From Monarcha castaneiventris obscurior (Eukaryota; Chordata; Aves; Passeriformes; Monarchidae), in NCBI GenBank assembly GCA_026261815.1, contig JAMPIT010000493.1, positions 6,279,501 to 6,343,500 of the forward strand: a DNA stretch of 64,000 bases. Reading direction: 5' to 3'. The notes beneath the pieces were generated by a model. The model was not told the origin of the DNA. It saw only the letters and a list, made by a program, of their open reading frames with translations, and ran no database searches. How positions within the stretch are numbered: position 1 is the first letter of the stretch; each line of letters starts with the position of its first letter. Both the position numbers and the translations under genes were made by a program. Positions 1 through 12,780 of the stretch are shown here, in pieces.

Positions 1-3000
1 AGCAAACTCTGGATAAGCAATTACTCTCAGTAACATATTTGGTACTGGTAAGTGAAGCAACATAGCTCCCTTCTTTTTAAGCCATAAGCTGTAATATAAG
101 GATGTAGAATTGTAAGAAGCATGGGTAAAGGGAACACATTGCCTATAGACCGTGCTGTGAAAATAGCACTGAAATATGTGCTAAACATCAGCTCACACTT
201 AGAGTTCACTGGGGTACATAAATGCTATCTTCAACAGCCATAACACATTCCTAAACTGAGGATATAAAGTTGGGCTGCTGTGTAAACCACCAGACTTTCC
301 ATCCTAAGAGTAAATACTGTCTACTCCTCCATGGATCTGTACATAAACAGACTTCCAAATCTCCATTCAATTGTAAAGGCTGCAGGATGAAATATTCGTA
401 TTAAAAATCTTGGATTAAAATCTGCAGCCTTTCATGTATTGTTCTCCACAGTGATGCAAACTTGCTTCTAATTTCCTACTCTCCAGCCTCCCTTTTAAGA
501 CCTCTCCACCGAGTAGCACCCAGCTGAAAAGTAACAGCAGCTGCATTTCTAAGGGCCTGTGTTGAACTTCTGTGCTTTCCAAAGAGAGAGAAAAATAAAT
601 GTTACAGGAACAAGTAACATAGACTTCATAAATAAACAGGTTCTGGAAATCTCACTGTTCCCTCAGTGGAGAGGGAAAAACAGAGTGGGTAATGAAAGCT
701 CTGAGTCTGTGCAGTGTTGGAGGGGCTGGAGATGAAGACGGGCACCAAACCCCAGAGGGACAATTTTTTTTTTTTTTTTTTTTTTCACTAAAGCACTGAA
801 AGATGACTGTTCGAAAAATTGACAGTTCCATGGGTGAAGAACTAAGAGACCTAGTGGTGGCTACAAGGATCTGTGGAGGGTCCAAGGAAAATAGCTCTGC
901 TTTCCCACCCCCAGATGCCTGAGGGAGAGGACTCTGGGTTTGCAGCAGGCACAAAAGAAAAGCTGCAAGGTTTTTAAAAAGACCCAAAGGATGTGGGAGC
1001 CTGTGTCATACTGAAATTCAGAGGGCACGGTGCTGTTAATTCCCCACACGTCCCCTTGAGATTCAAGTCCTCTGTACTTATGTATTGTCTCTGAAGTTGC
1101 ATGCCTCTAAATGGCAAAAGCTGGGAGTGAGTGATAGTAGGTTCTGAAAACTCAGCGTGAGCAGCAAGCAGGCAGCCCCCAGTCTGAGTGGAGAGCAGTA
1201 ATTTATTATCCATTAGGTGCTCTGTCAGTCAAAAAGGACTAACAGAGCAATAAAGTCTGAAGTGATCAGTTGAGCTCAGCCCATACCACTAGCTGGCTAT
1301 CAGAAAGGTCGGGGTGGCGAGATGGATGGTTTCCTCTTCTCCTGACATTCCATCTTTCTGTCTGGTGACACATGCAACTCTCTCTCTCAGCAAGTCAGAT
1401 ACCTCCTGTGTGTGAAGCCAGTTCCAATCCAACTACGTATTTTACTGTTTGAGAGGAAAGAATACAAAGGTTTTACATTTTGCTGAAACGCTTTCAAATT
1501 ATGAAAATGGGCCCTGTTCTGGTGGTGTTGTAAATAGGCTGCAGCATCCAGTGCCAAACCCACCCTCCTTGCAAGGCTGATCCTCCTCAGCTATGCAGGG
1601 CTCCAGGCCAGCAGCCAGGTCCTGATGCAGGGAAGTTTCAGGGAGACTGTCAGAAGTTTTTCTCTGTTGTTCCACCATAATCAGTGTGCCAGGGCCTAGA
1701 TATGAGTCTTCTTACTTAGGACTCAAGGGGTGCAAGCTCATTTCTTGTCTTTCACCTGATCCATCAGCCTGTGGGCTCCTCCAGGGTGAGGCCCTGATCA
1801 TCCTTCAGTAAGGATCCTGAAATTCTGGATTCATTAAGCCAGACAGAGATTCAGAGACTCCATCCCTGGGAAAGAGGAAAACTTAGATTTTGGTCCAAAC
1901 CTGTGTCAAGTGTTTCATCCCCCATTTGTTCCAAGTAAAACAGGAGCATTCCTGGAGGCAGCATATGTGTTTTGAGAGGCTCCTCTGAAGCAGGTACAGC
2001 TTTCCCAGCCTGCTGCCCTAACACATTAGTATTTCCAACAGAGTTCCCTAAACTTCAACCAGACAGTCTCGCTCCTGGGTGGGCAAGGAAACACATTTCT
2101 CAGTCAGACTTGCAGCTCATTGGAGGGCTCTCTCCAAGCACTGCACACGGCAGCCTGGAGCACACTCGTGATGGGGAATTAATCCACACTCTGACACTCT
2201 CCCTGGCTCCATCCTTCCCTCCTCACTCTGCATTGCACTGACAGTTGGTACCAGTCTTTGCCTTGCAGCTACAGGCAAAAGTGTAACCAAACTTCCAAGC
2301 CCCAGGGAGGGAATTGGAAATGGTCCCAGCATCAGATTCCAGCCCAAAATGCAGTTCTGGTATTCCCCATCCTTATTGTCACTGCAGTGTCGTGCCTGTG
2401 TTTATTTGTCATGCTCTAACAAGCTGTATGTGAACAGCCAGCTCGTTTGTTCTCAGAGGATAGATTAGAGCAGCCAGTCTCCTCCTGGAATAAGTGGAAG
2501 TTGAATTATTTATTTCCTTTTCTTCATAAGAAGCTTATAGCATGCTGGATGAAAAGTCAGAAATAATTAAGAAAAGTGTTCTGCGTTCTAACAGAAGAAA
2601 CACTCAGAGAGCAGGTCACAATTGGTCTGACTGTGGGCTTGGGATGGGAAGGGAGTCTCTCCTTGGTGTTTGCAGGAATCAGCCTGGAAGGATGTAGTGA
2701 TTCTGTGGACAACTGACATTTTATCTGGAACAATTTCTCCTGTTGACTTTCAGCAGTAAATTTCTGGATGAGGCTTTTTCCTAGGTGCTGTGGAAGTGTT
2801 TCATCAGATAGGTGACTGCTGTCATGGTGGGAGTTTCAAAGAAGGGATGGCATTTGAGGGCTTGAAACATGTTAACCCTTTAATTATGCTGTCAGGTGTG
2901 GCTGTTTATTTTTAATATTTATTTAATAATATTTCTGTTATTTTCCACTCAGAGAGAAAGTTTGGAAATACTCCTTCTCTTTATAGATGCAACTTTTTCA

Positions 3001-6000
3001 TTTTTTAAACACCAATGCCTCCCTCAGAGGAGAAATTCTGCCTTTATGAGTTTCTATTTATTGATCCCCCACCTCAAGTTGGAATTCTGAGTAAAAGACA
3101 GCATTTCCTGGCAATGGAAGTTAGTGCTGGTTTATAAGGGGTAAACTAACACCCCATTAAAAAAACCCAAACTGTTGCTTTACTGATATTGAGTTGATTT
3201 TACATTGCCCAAATACAGGTTAAATGTGTCAGATTGGGAGTATTACAAATACTGACAAGTCCTTTAGTTATGAGTCTGATAATACATGGAATAGGATTTT
3301 CTGAAAGAGATTTCAGGAAAAAATAATTTTCAGGGACTAAATCATCAGTAATGCCAATTGCTGGAATTCCATGTGGGAATAAAGAGCGCCCAATATGCCC
3401 ACTTCAGTTTAAGAAAAATACATTAGTGTAAAGGTGTTTTGAATGAAAAAGTAATCTCCTTTCCCATTTCAACACAAACTGAGTCTGGCTCACCTAATCA
3501 TACTTTTTACTACATACAGATCCGTGATTAAGCATAAAAATGGCTTCTTTAGGTTTAAAGCTAGTTGCTGCTCATGTTTAAGTGAAACAGCTCTTTCACC
3601 TGAGGTATGGCAGAAAATATTCCTCTCAACCTATAACCAAGCCCTTAGAGTTTAATTAGTAGTGCTTAGTGAGTGCTTGGAGATCATCAGGAGAAGGTAA
3701 ATATGTCATGATGACTGCCTTGGCTCACTGCCCCAGGGGTGGCTACAGTTAAAAGCCTGAGCTTCTGCCCTGGTTAAAGCCCAGGGCTGGATTTTAACAC
3801 CTTCCACACATCCCTGTGGATGTCACACAACAGGGACCTATGGCCAGTGAATTACCCAAAGGTGTTACTCAATGCTACAGGCAGAATCCTACAGAATCCT
3901 CAGCAAAGTAAGCACCTACCATTGGATCTGGATATTTTTGAGGTTAAAATCCTATTAAAAATACATGTATTTTTCTAGAGCTGAGCAGAATCCAGGTGTT
4001 CAAAGAAACGGATTTTTCCAAGCTCCCCAAGATAGCTGGGTACCCAGCTTCTACTGAAGCTCACCAGATGCTAGTCCTAACTTCCTTGGAGACCTTTAAA
4101 AATCCTGGATCTGGTAAAAACTGATTTACAAAGGTTTTTTAGATTCTTAGGAAATAATAAATCATAGTCTGGATACTTCAAATGGGATCTACTTACAGCT
4201 GGGACAGATTCTTCTGTTTTTTCTCTTTCAGGTAAATCCTTCTGTATATATCCCCGGCTCCATAGCTTATCATTTGTGAACTCCATAAATTACCATTCTA
4301 AAATTCATTGAGTGCTTCCTATGCAGTGCAACATTATTTGACCACCTTCCTGGGTATCCTTTTGCTGGTGGGTTTCACATGTTCTCTTAAAGTAGGTCAG
4401 TGAAATGTCCTCTCTGCTGAGGTTTTTTTTTTTTTTGCTTTGAATTAACCTCTCTAGAACAGCCTCAAGCTGCATTGCGAAATCCATCCAGGACATAATG
4501 TATAACAGTATATGGGATACAAGATTCATTGACCTAGCTGGGTTTAAAAAACTAATCCTTGTTCCCTAAATCCTTGATGAAACATTATTTTAGGTTGAAA
4601 TGTTGTATTGTGTGGCATGTAGTAATTCTTCCTGGGGTATAAAATTTTATTTCTGCTTCAAGCCTCTTTTGGAAACCTTGGCACTTTCAGCTTACTGCAG
4701 TCAACTGCCACAGTATGAAAAGTCCTTTGTGATATTGAAAAAGCAAGGTGTCCCAGTGCTGTGTGATGTGTAAACTCAATTAATTACAGGAAGAAACAAT
4801 ATATGATAATTTCAGAATTAAAACATTATCAGTGCTGGAAGCACAGAGGTAAATCCTCTGCTGAATCCAGTATTCAGAGCAGAGGAGTGACCAACAGATT
4901 CAGAGGATTGCTCTAATCCCAGGCTGCTGGGAAATCAGGCCATTGCATAGGTGAGAGGACCCACTGAGAACTGGTGTGACCTCCAGGAGATGGATGCATC
5001 AAGCTGCAGGGACATAGTGTGCTCTGAAAGCACTGTCAAACACCATCCCACCCACTGGAGACCCTCCCACCCAGGAATGTGGGCAGTTCAACAGCAGGAG
5101 AGAGCTTGGATGTTGTCAAGAACTCATCCTTATTTTATCTGAGCTGGCTCCTAACAGTTGGATCCCCTAATCTGCTTACAGCAGATCATATTTCCTTTAC
5201 TTTGAAAGTTAAGTTTAAAAGAAATTGTCAGAAGTCTACAAGCTGAGTATTTTGGGAACCTTTTAAAGCTAATGCTGTTCTAAATGCAAGGTTGGAGATT
5301 TGGAGACCTCTCCTTTCTTGTTTTTGTTTCCTACTTAATTGTTCAGCATCACCTATTTTTGGTTTGCAGGCAGATGTCCTAAGCTCCAGTTCACGTATTA
5401 TCCTCATTACCTTTGCACGTTCTTGTTTAATTATTTTTAAACATCCTGACCCATTACAGATCAAAAGTCATGAATGAGGTTAATGTATAATTAATGAGAA
5501 AGGATGTTCATGGTGACAGCTCAGAATAATGATGAATGAGCTGAACAAGAGATCTGACGAGCTGTCCAAGGTCAAATTGCACATGGGAGTGTTAATGTTG
5601 CCTGACACAGCTTTATTTCTTTCTGATTTCCTATTTTAAATGGATTTGTTATTCTTGCAGGGCTGTTAAGCCATTTAAAGGGATGGGAAGGTGTCCTCTG
5701 ACCTCTAAGGAGTGCTCCTTGCTGGTAGTCCTTTACACCATCTGCCATGAAGTATCAGATCCAAAATCCACTCTTTTCTCTTGAAAATATCCATTAGATT
5801 CAGAGGACAGTTGATCAGAGGGGAGAGGAGGGAAGAAGGTAAGAAAAAACACCTGAAAAAGGCCTTAATTATTGACTCAAAGAAAAAAAACTCATACCCA
5901 TTTCCACACAGCAAATACTCCATCTACTGGAATAGCTATTTGGTGACAGACTGCAAACAGCATTTTTCTGACTGATTTTTCTCACAATTTTTGTCAAGAT

Positions 6001-7355
6001 TTTGGGGTTTCTGATACCATGAGAGTCTTGCTGTTTTCCCCAGAGAAATCATGACCAAAATGAGTTGTGGAATAGTAGCTGACTGGTGAGAATAGTATAG
6101 AAATAGTATGTTGAAAATTGGAATTCATGGAGCTGAGGTGTCCCGTGATCCAAGGTCCTGTCCTGTGACCCAAATCCCAAGGCTGCAGAACAAACCCTGT
6201 AAAAAAAGATTTTGCATCAGCAATTAATTCTGCCCTTTCTCCTTACTTAAAGGTAGGTTTCTTCACCAGTAACTTTCCCTGGAAAACAAGGAGAATGGAT
6301 AGGTTGTGCATCAGGATTGCAGGCTGCCTGCTGACTTCAGGGTTTGTTGCTCTGGACTGTGGACCCAGCCTGGTGAGCGCCTTGGAAATGGGCAATTTGT
6401 CTCCTTGCCATGTTTTCCACACAGTCTTAATTTACAGTTACCTGGGGGAGGAAGGAAAGGTTTTCTGTCTCTCCAATCATTTGCTATGTACGTTGCTGCC
6501 ACTTAATTTGTTTTCTTTGGTCACTGTTGTCCAAGTTTGTGCTCCTCTCTCAATCATGCGTGGAGTTAACTGAGTGCACTCCCCATCTTTCTGCCCTCAG
6601 CATTCTGCTCTATCAAAAGGAAATAGCACAAAAATACTGAAGACTTCATTTTTTTCCTGGCCCGTTGAGATTCTGAAAACACTGAGACATTTCAAGCCAA
6701 TCAGGAACATATACCCAGGGTCTTCATGAGCTTCCCTCAGTGCTAAAAATGAAAGAGAAATCCCACAAGCTGTAGCCATGTATCAAATGTGATAATGATT
6801 GTGCTAAATTGCTTAAGAAAAAAAAATTACCGCAATGTATTAATTGTGCAAAGTTAGAAATTGCTTTTGTTTTGTCACATTCACAAGTTTAGTGTTTGAA
6901 TAGATGAAGATGTATTTACCAGAATATTCATCTGCTTGTTATTGCCCATAAATAGGATTAAGGCAAGCTAGAAACAAGCAATCCTTTTATTTCCCACTCT
7001 GCCACATGCAAAGTGTGGTAAATCACTTGGCACACACTGTATCACTGTGTGATTTTCTTCAGTTAAAGGTTAAAAAGTATCTGAAAATGGGCAAAAGTAG
7101 CAAAACACAGCACAAGTGTGGCATTATGCATGGTATATACAAAGAGCAACCTGTGCAAGGCAATCAGAGCCTATGAGACCTGCCACAGGCAGGAACCTTT
7201 TCAAAGATTGGGTCCCTCCAAGGCAGGAGAGTGGATCCAGGGTCCTTGAGAGAGGAGGCATCACTGGGATCACAGCACACCAGACAACTGCCCCAGACCC
7301 TGATTTGTAGTTCAGGAACTTCCTTTGGTAGACAAACACGTGTGCCTTCACTTCC
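1..7355. other. Gene-free unique sequence
   Basis: No coding region, RNA gene or recognisable transposon is seen. Open frames here are short (the longest is 111 codons), occur on both strands and overlap in antisense, as expected by chance. Visible simple sequence is limited to a run of 22 T at 764-785 and a run of 14 T at 4423-4436. The T runs could be reversed poly(A) tails of old retrocopies, but no gene-like body adjoins either. The base composition is AT-leaning with sparse CpG. Confidence 0.6.
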
Positions 7356-8027
7356 ATGGATGCCAGCCCAGGAAACACCCGCAGTGTTTCATGCTCACAC
7401 ATTCAGGGACAGATCCTGAGTTCAGGTGTTTCTGTTGGAAGCCAGAGGGTCCCTTTGCTACCTGGCAGAATAAAGAGGTTCCATAGGCCGATGCAAACTT
7501 GGCTGTCTCCTGCAGCTTCATTGGCTCCTGGCTCTGCTGGGGATCCAGGAAATTTTCCTTTGTTTTGTGCCTCAGTGGAGAGCAGAGCATTGATCCCACC
7601 CAGCTCTGCAGCCATGAGAAGGCAAAGGCAGGAAGGAAATGAGTTTACTCTGCTTTCCACAGCACTTTTTGTCACTCTAAAACTTCATAGATATGAAATT
7701 TTGCCTGGAATAAAACACAACCATGTCACACATCTGACATCAGTGACTAAGTGTCCAAAATATATTTCTTATTTTCTCCTGCTGGATTTTCCCTTCTGCT
7801 TCCTATATTTTCTTTCAGCTGCTAGGTTTGAGATTGACTCAGTATTCAGCTTAGATAAACCTCACATGTTCTTCTTTGAAGGTGTAATTCTTTACTCATG
7901 TTTGTTGTTTTCTTGCAGTACTGTTTCCATTACATTTCCCTCCCCCCCCCTTTTTTTCTTTGCCTTGAAGCCTACAGAAGCAAAATCTTTAAAACAAGGA
8001 AGACAAGATAAGCAATACCCTTTCTAA
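7356..8027 (+). other. Unassigned 223-codon open frame, probably non-coding
   Basis: This is the longest open frame in the window. It starts at an ATG in the context ttccATGG and ends just after a C-run/T-run tract near 7940-7960. The predicted protein has no domain or motif I recognise. Residues about 136-156 (YISYFLLLDFPFCFLYFLSA) and about 170-195 are hydrophobic and could pass for membrane segments, but the composition mirrors the T-rich DNA beneath. Two antisense frames (7348-7599 and 7403-7675) are open over the same DNA, so the 5' half is simply low in stop codons on both strands. There is no CpG-rich promoter, and the last 50 residues are low complexity (PSPPLFFF). It could be a terminal exon read-through, a lineage-specific ORF or chance. 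I favour chance. Confidence 0.15.
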
Positions 8028-9747
8028 GAAACAATATCCATGAATTCTAGCAGATTTTGAAATGTGAGTTAAAGAGCAAATATTCTTCTTATTTCTGAAC
8101 AGAAACTTTCCCACCCATTTGGAAAAGGGCACTTCCTCTGACATGATTTATTGTCATTTCTAGATGTCCTTTAGTAATGACTGATCCAACAGCACCCTCC
8201 AGGCATAAGGCTTTATCTTGATTGGGATGAATTGCCACCAAGCACTTTTTTTTAGGAGGAAATAAGAGAGCACCGGTCCCACAGGTACAACCCCACCTGG
8301 TACTGTGGAAGTCATGATTGCAAGAACCAATCCTTGTGAGCAGTAACACAAGCATTATGAAAGGATGAAACAGCTGAGTTTTGGGTCTGGGTGGGGTTGG
8401 TTTTGTTTTCTTTGTTTTGTTTTTTGAAGGGAGTAGAATCAGGGGACCTACACTGGAAGCCACAATAAGCAGTGTCCCACTTGAAGAGGGTGGCAGCATT
8501 TTGGTGTGGGCCATGTGGTGTGTATTGGTTGCTAACTCATTAATTCTGAGCAGAGTTTCAAAAGCTGATTTGAAGCCTAAATGGCTGACCTGTGCCCATC
8601 CTTCTCTTCTGTGCTGCCTTGTGGCAGAAAATGCTGATTTTCACCATTCTTTTTAGCAAGTGAATCTCTCCTTTATTTTTGTGTTGGAATTTAAAAATCC
8701 CCATGTCACCAGACCCTGGGTCACTCACCAGTTAAGCCACAGGACGCTGCAGGAGCTCTTTGCTGAGAAGGGCTCTGTTCATCCCCTCCCATTGTTTCCT
8801 CTGCACTTGGTATCCCACAGCCTCTCCCTCTCCATGCAGTGTCAGCCCTGAATAATTTTTTTCCTATCCATCTGAGCAAGTTTGAGGTGGGTAAACACTT
8901 GTGTTTCTAATTCAGGGGCTGGAAACTGTCACTGTCTCTCCCAGTACAGTACCTGGAGTGTTAATCTGAGAAGTAATTAATAGGATAGAGTGTGATACTA
9001 ATGGAGTGAGCCCTGTGCCAGGGCTCGGAACCACACAGGAGGCAGTGGAACATGATTCTGGCATGTTTTCCTCCTCAGCATATGTGCCAGATCCCGGGCT
9101 CTGCCTTGTCAGTAAAAGCCTGGCTTCTAAGTAACACTTTATGGTATTTTTGTCATTGATGCTGTGAATATTTGCAACAGCCAAAATAATTTGGATAAGC
9201 CTGTATTGGTTGGTTACCATGGTCACCTAGCATGCAGTGGCTTTGGGAAGCCTTTGGTCAGGTGTAAGGAAGGTTTTACTGTGCCTTATGCTGGCAAATA
9301 CGGATGGGAAACATGTTATGCTGTTTCAAGCAGTATCTGTAGTTTTGCAAATAAAATTCCCTTAATCCAGACCAAATGTTAGGATTTCAAGGAGTTGTAA
9401 CAGAGATACAGACAAAGCTGGAGCTGCTTGTGAGTGAAATGGCTTCATGTTAGAAAACAAGACTGAATGTTTTCTCTTTCTTCTGATACTCAGTGTTGAG
9501 ATAAAAGGCTTAATGCCCAAATTAGATAAGTCAAGTATTCTGTTTATGTTTGTCATCCTCAGCATTGACTCACAGAAGCTGCAGAACATGAGCACACATA
9601 ATTTTGTATTACAATTTATTAAAAACTTGATTTTTTTTTTTTTTTAAGAGAAAAACTAGAGCCCATTTGCCCAGCAACAGAATCTGCCAACCTTAAGGAG
9701 TGGAGGGCAGCTGGAAATGACATTGAAATATCCTGTAGGATGCTGGG
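8028..9747. other. Gene-free unique sequence
   Basis: Nothing gene-like is seen. There is a T/G-rich stretch near 8400-8430 and a run of 15 T at 9631-9645. The remaining open frames are under 110 codons with no recognisable similarity. Confidence 0.55.
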
Positions 9748-9897
9748 AAAGGTAGAAAAGGGGAAATAAACCCATATTGCTTACCGGGGTGGTGGGAATG
9801 TTCTCAGTGTCATGTCCTGCCAGAAAGGTAGAAAAAGGGAAATAAATCTAAATTCCTGGTTGGGGTGGTGGGAAGTTTCTCAGTGTCTTGTCCTGCC
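9748..9897. repeat. Two-copy tandem duplication, unit about 76 bp
   Basis: Copy 1 (9748-9823) and copy 2 (9824-9897) lie head to tail. Both begin AAAGGTAGAAAA, pass through GGGAAATAAA and GGGGTGGTGGGAA, and end CTCAGTGTC(A/T)TGTCCTGCC. They differ mainly in the middle (CCCATATTGCTTACC in the first, TCTAAATTCCTGGTT in the second), so the duplication is old enough to have diverged. There is no coding potential. It may be the seed of a variable minisatellite. Confidence 0.85.
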
Positions 9898-10792
9898 TTT
9901 AACAATGTTTGGTGCATTTAGAGGAGGGACAGACCTTGCTGCCTCCCAGTCAGCTTTGGCCAGTTGGTGCCTCTGGTCCTCAGCCTTCTCTGGCTCTGAG
10001 CACCAGCATTTGGGCTCCCAGCTGCCACAGGGACACCAATGCTTTGGTGGCAGGGCATGAGCACCCAGTAGTCACTTATGTGACTGCTACATGTGGCCCC
10101 AACACAGCCCAAGGGAGCTCACCCTTTAGTCTCCAGCTCCCAATTTAATGATGAGATTTTGAGGTTCATCCTGGACTTTTGACTGCTAGAAGAGACATTT
10201 CCCAAATCATCCCCCTCATGGTTATTTCTTTTTCCATATCTAGTGAACATTCCTGCACAATGTGTTTCACAAAAAAAGAAAATATATTTGAAAAGTTCCA
10301 CTATTCAGTATGGAAGAAAAACAAATTTTAGCTTGTAAAACAGCAGTCATTTTTGGGCCAGCTGTACTTGGCAGTCTCTGTTCAAGTTGGGGAATGCTGA
10401 GCTTGTGGGTAGAGCTTGGCAGAGTGAGGCAGCAAAGCTTGTTTGTAACACCCTCATTATCGTCCCTGTTCTGTTCTCTCACTAATTTCAGCTATTAAAC
10501 AAATAAATGAGTGATTATGCCAGATGAGTTTTTTTGTGTAAGAGTATCTTCTCCTAGCACTGCCATCTTTTAGTGGTAATTATGCAGTAATACAGCTGTT
10601 GCTTGCAAGCAGGTTTGAAATAATATTTTTATAAGTTGTATAAATCACACCATAAAAATAAATGAAGAGACAAGAGCCTAGTCTGAAGACAACAGAAAAT
10701 AAAAAAAGCTGGGGATCTGGATTATGGAATACCTGGAGAGAATACAGTCAGTGCTGACTATAACTGGGCTATGTAGTCACATGATTCCAAAA
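9898..10792. other. Gene-free unique sequence
   Basis: No gene or recognisable repeat is seen. The first 200 bases are somewhat GC-richer and carry overlapping frames on both strands, which I read as chance. The last 250 bases are AT-rich and lead directly into the CR1 3' end. Confidence 0.5.
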
Positions 10793-10938
10793 CAGAATAA
10801 TAGAATGGTTTGGGTTGGAAGGGACCTTAAGGTTCATCTGGTTCCAACCCCATGCCATGGGCAGGGACACCTTCCACTATCCCACGTTGCTCCAAGCCCT
10901 GTCCAATGTGGCGTTGGACACTCCCAGGGAGAGGGCAG
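10793..10938 (-). mobile_element. CR1 LINE fragment, 3' terminal part (split by an LTR)
   Basis: Read on the + strand this is the reverse complement of a CR1 3' end. The terminal AATAGAATGG is followed by TTTGGGTTGGAAGGGACC, the GTTCCAACCCC block and CCATGGGCAGGGACACC, as in avian CR1 3' untranslated tails. The element is therefore on the minus strand with its 3' end at about 10793. Like most genomic CR1 copies it is strongly 5'-truncated and has no reverse-transcriptase coding part. It is interrupted at 10938 and resumes at 11294, as one element split by a later insertion. No target-site duplication is expected, since CR1 usually leaves none. Confidence 0.95.
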
Positions 10939-11293
10939 TGTTGTAAAGCATTCAAATCCTGTCAGGGTGCCCCAGCCACGTTATCTTCAGTTACCATTAT
11001 CAGAGCCTCAAGAATGCAAGCAGCGCTAAACTGGGAGAGAAGACGTTGGAAAACAGAATAACAAGACAGCAAGAAAGTAAATAAAGAAGGACTGTACCAT
11101 CCTGAATCAGAACCAATCAGGTTTTCTGAAAAGTGCATGCAGGGCGTGGGGACAATACAGAGGACCCAGTCAGGTCATGGGTGATCGTGTGAACAACAGC
11201 TGCAGAAATGCATAAGAATGGAATAATGTAAACAATAAAAGGACTTTTGTGTAATCAAATTGGTTCGTTGTTCAAGGGTCCCGTGTTCCCACA
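10939..11293 (+). mobile_element. Solo LTR, class II (ERVK-like), inserted in CR1
   Basis: A 355-bp element begins TGTTGTAAAGCA and ends TTCCCACA, so it has canonical TG...CA termini. It is flanked by an exact 6-bp duplication GGGCAG (10933-10938 and 11294-11299), the length typical of class II (alpha/betaretrovirus-like) integrases. An AATAAA poly(A) signal at 11234-11239, about 55 bases before the end, sets the + orientation. No internal gag-pol-env sequence is present, so it is most simply the product of recombination between the two LTRs of a provirus. It splits an antisense CR1 and is therefore younger than it. A related 372-bp copy lies at 43686-44057. Its promoter part shows no clear TATA box. 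Confidence 0.93.
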
Positions 11294-11540
11294 GGGCAGC
11301 CACAGCTTCTCTGGCTAGCATGTGCCAGGGCCTCACCACCCTCACAATGAAGATTTTCTTCTCTTTCAATCTGAAGTCATTCCCTCTTGTTCTGTCACGA
11401 TAGATCCTGATGAAGAGTGCCTCTCCAGTTCCCTGCAGCCCCTTCAGATACTGGAAGGTGCTCTGAGGTCTCCACACAACCTCCTCTTTTCCAGGCTGAA
11501 CAGCCTCAACTTTCTCAACTTGTCAAGCCTAAACCAATCG
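11294..11540 (-). mobile_element. CR1 LINE fragment, continuation
   Basis: This segment continues the CR1 interrupted at 10938. The join reads GAGGGCAG then CCACAGCTTCTCTGG once one copy of the duplicated GGGCAG is removed. Familiar CR1 blocks follow: GTGCCAGGGCCTCACCACC, CATTCCCTCTTGTTCTGTCA, CTTCAGATACTGGAAGG and CTTTTCCAGGCTGAACAGCC. Similarity fades after about 11535. It has no coding content. Confidence 0.95.
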
Positions 11541-12780
11541 GTTAAGGCTCTGGAGCTTAAAAAAGAATTACACTGATGCTGAAGTGTCCACACAATGGGC
11601 AAGTCAAGTATTTTTAATTTCTCTGCTCAGATTCACAGTGAAGAATAGGGGAAAAATTCCTGCTGCAGAAAGTCAAGTAGATGTGTCATGTTTTGGAAGA
11701 TAAAAGCAGACCAGCACGAAAGTGCTGAGAAACCCAAGCCCCCAACAATCCCAAGCTCACGACATGCAACACTTTGCTAACACATTTGGATGTAGCTCCT
11801 TCCCAGCATATGGACTGAAATGGGTCTCTCCTGTAAATTTCATGGAGTTATTTTCTTTATGGCTTTATTCTTCCAAAGCCCAGTAAAAATGCCTGTTCTG
11901 TTTATTCTGGCTATTTAGCCCAGCAATTATGTAATGTTCATGAAACAGAAGCAGCACATAATTTTTATGCTTCATAATATCTCTCCTCAGGAAAAAGCTG
12001 GCCACTTAGAGGAATTTTCTTCTCCCAAGACGCTTTTTTGGTGATGACTTTTGGCAAAACCAAACTGCTGCAGCCTGGAGAGAGTCATTTTGTAACTGAT
12101 TGACTATTCTGTTTTTGCTTATGAGCATTCATAGCTTCCATTTCTTCTCTCTCTTGTTTTCCCTCTCTTCTTCCTGAGGTAAATAAGAGATAAATGTCTC
12201 ATTTTGGCTTTTAAAGCCGCCACATTTCAAAATAGGTTGGTTGGTTGGTTTGTTTCGTTGGGTTTTTTTTCATGGGTGTTTTCTTTTTCAAGAGATAATT
12301 GAAGAGACTGCAAGTGAAAAAAGAAAAGAAAATAATTTTGTGAGAGTTTAGCATTTACAAGTGTGGAAAGTTCATGAAAATTTTGTCTCCTGGGTTACAG
12401 TTCAGATATGCTTCCACCATACAGCTGTACTTACAATATCATTATGATTTTGTTTAAAATCATGGATGTCTCAGTTTGGAGACAACTTTCAGGAGTAAAC
12501 ACCCTGGAATGAGCATTTCTGCTAAAGAGAAAGGGCTTCAATAACTCCCTTTTCTTCTGCCAATGAGAAAAATTTATACCAGCAGTTGAAAGTGAAAAAA
12601 AAGGAGAACCGTTTATTAACAAAAAAATAAAGGGGGAGGGTGCCCACAAGGAACAGAAAAGGATTGAATGAATGCTAAATATGAATTCCTGGAAACTTAA
12701 CCTCCACCCACACATACAACCACCCACAGCAGAACAAAAAAAACCTCAAAAATGCCTGCAGAACAAAAATACACGGGCTG
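11541..12780. other. Gene-free sequence with a small GGTT tract
   Basis: No gene is seen. A (GGTT)n-like stretch with degenerate continuation lies at 12235-12270, followed by A-rich sequence at 12320-12350 and 12590-12640. A 98-codon antisense frame (12431-12727) matches nothing I know. Confidence 0.5.
12235..12270. repeat. Simple repeat (GGTT)n, degenerate
   Basis: Four GGTT units in a row are followed by TTGTTTCGTTGGG and an eight-T run. It is a short microsatellite-type tract without further context. Confidence 0.8.

Noticed and set aside
652..987. 111-codon minus-strand frame containing a lysine run
   Set aside because: The run comes from the T22 tract at 764-785. No domain is present and other frames overlap it.
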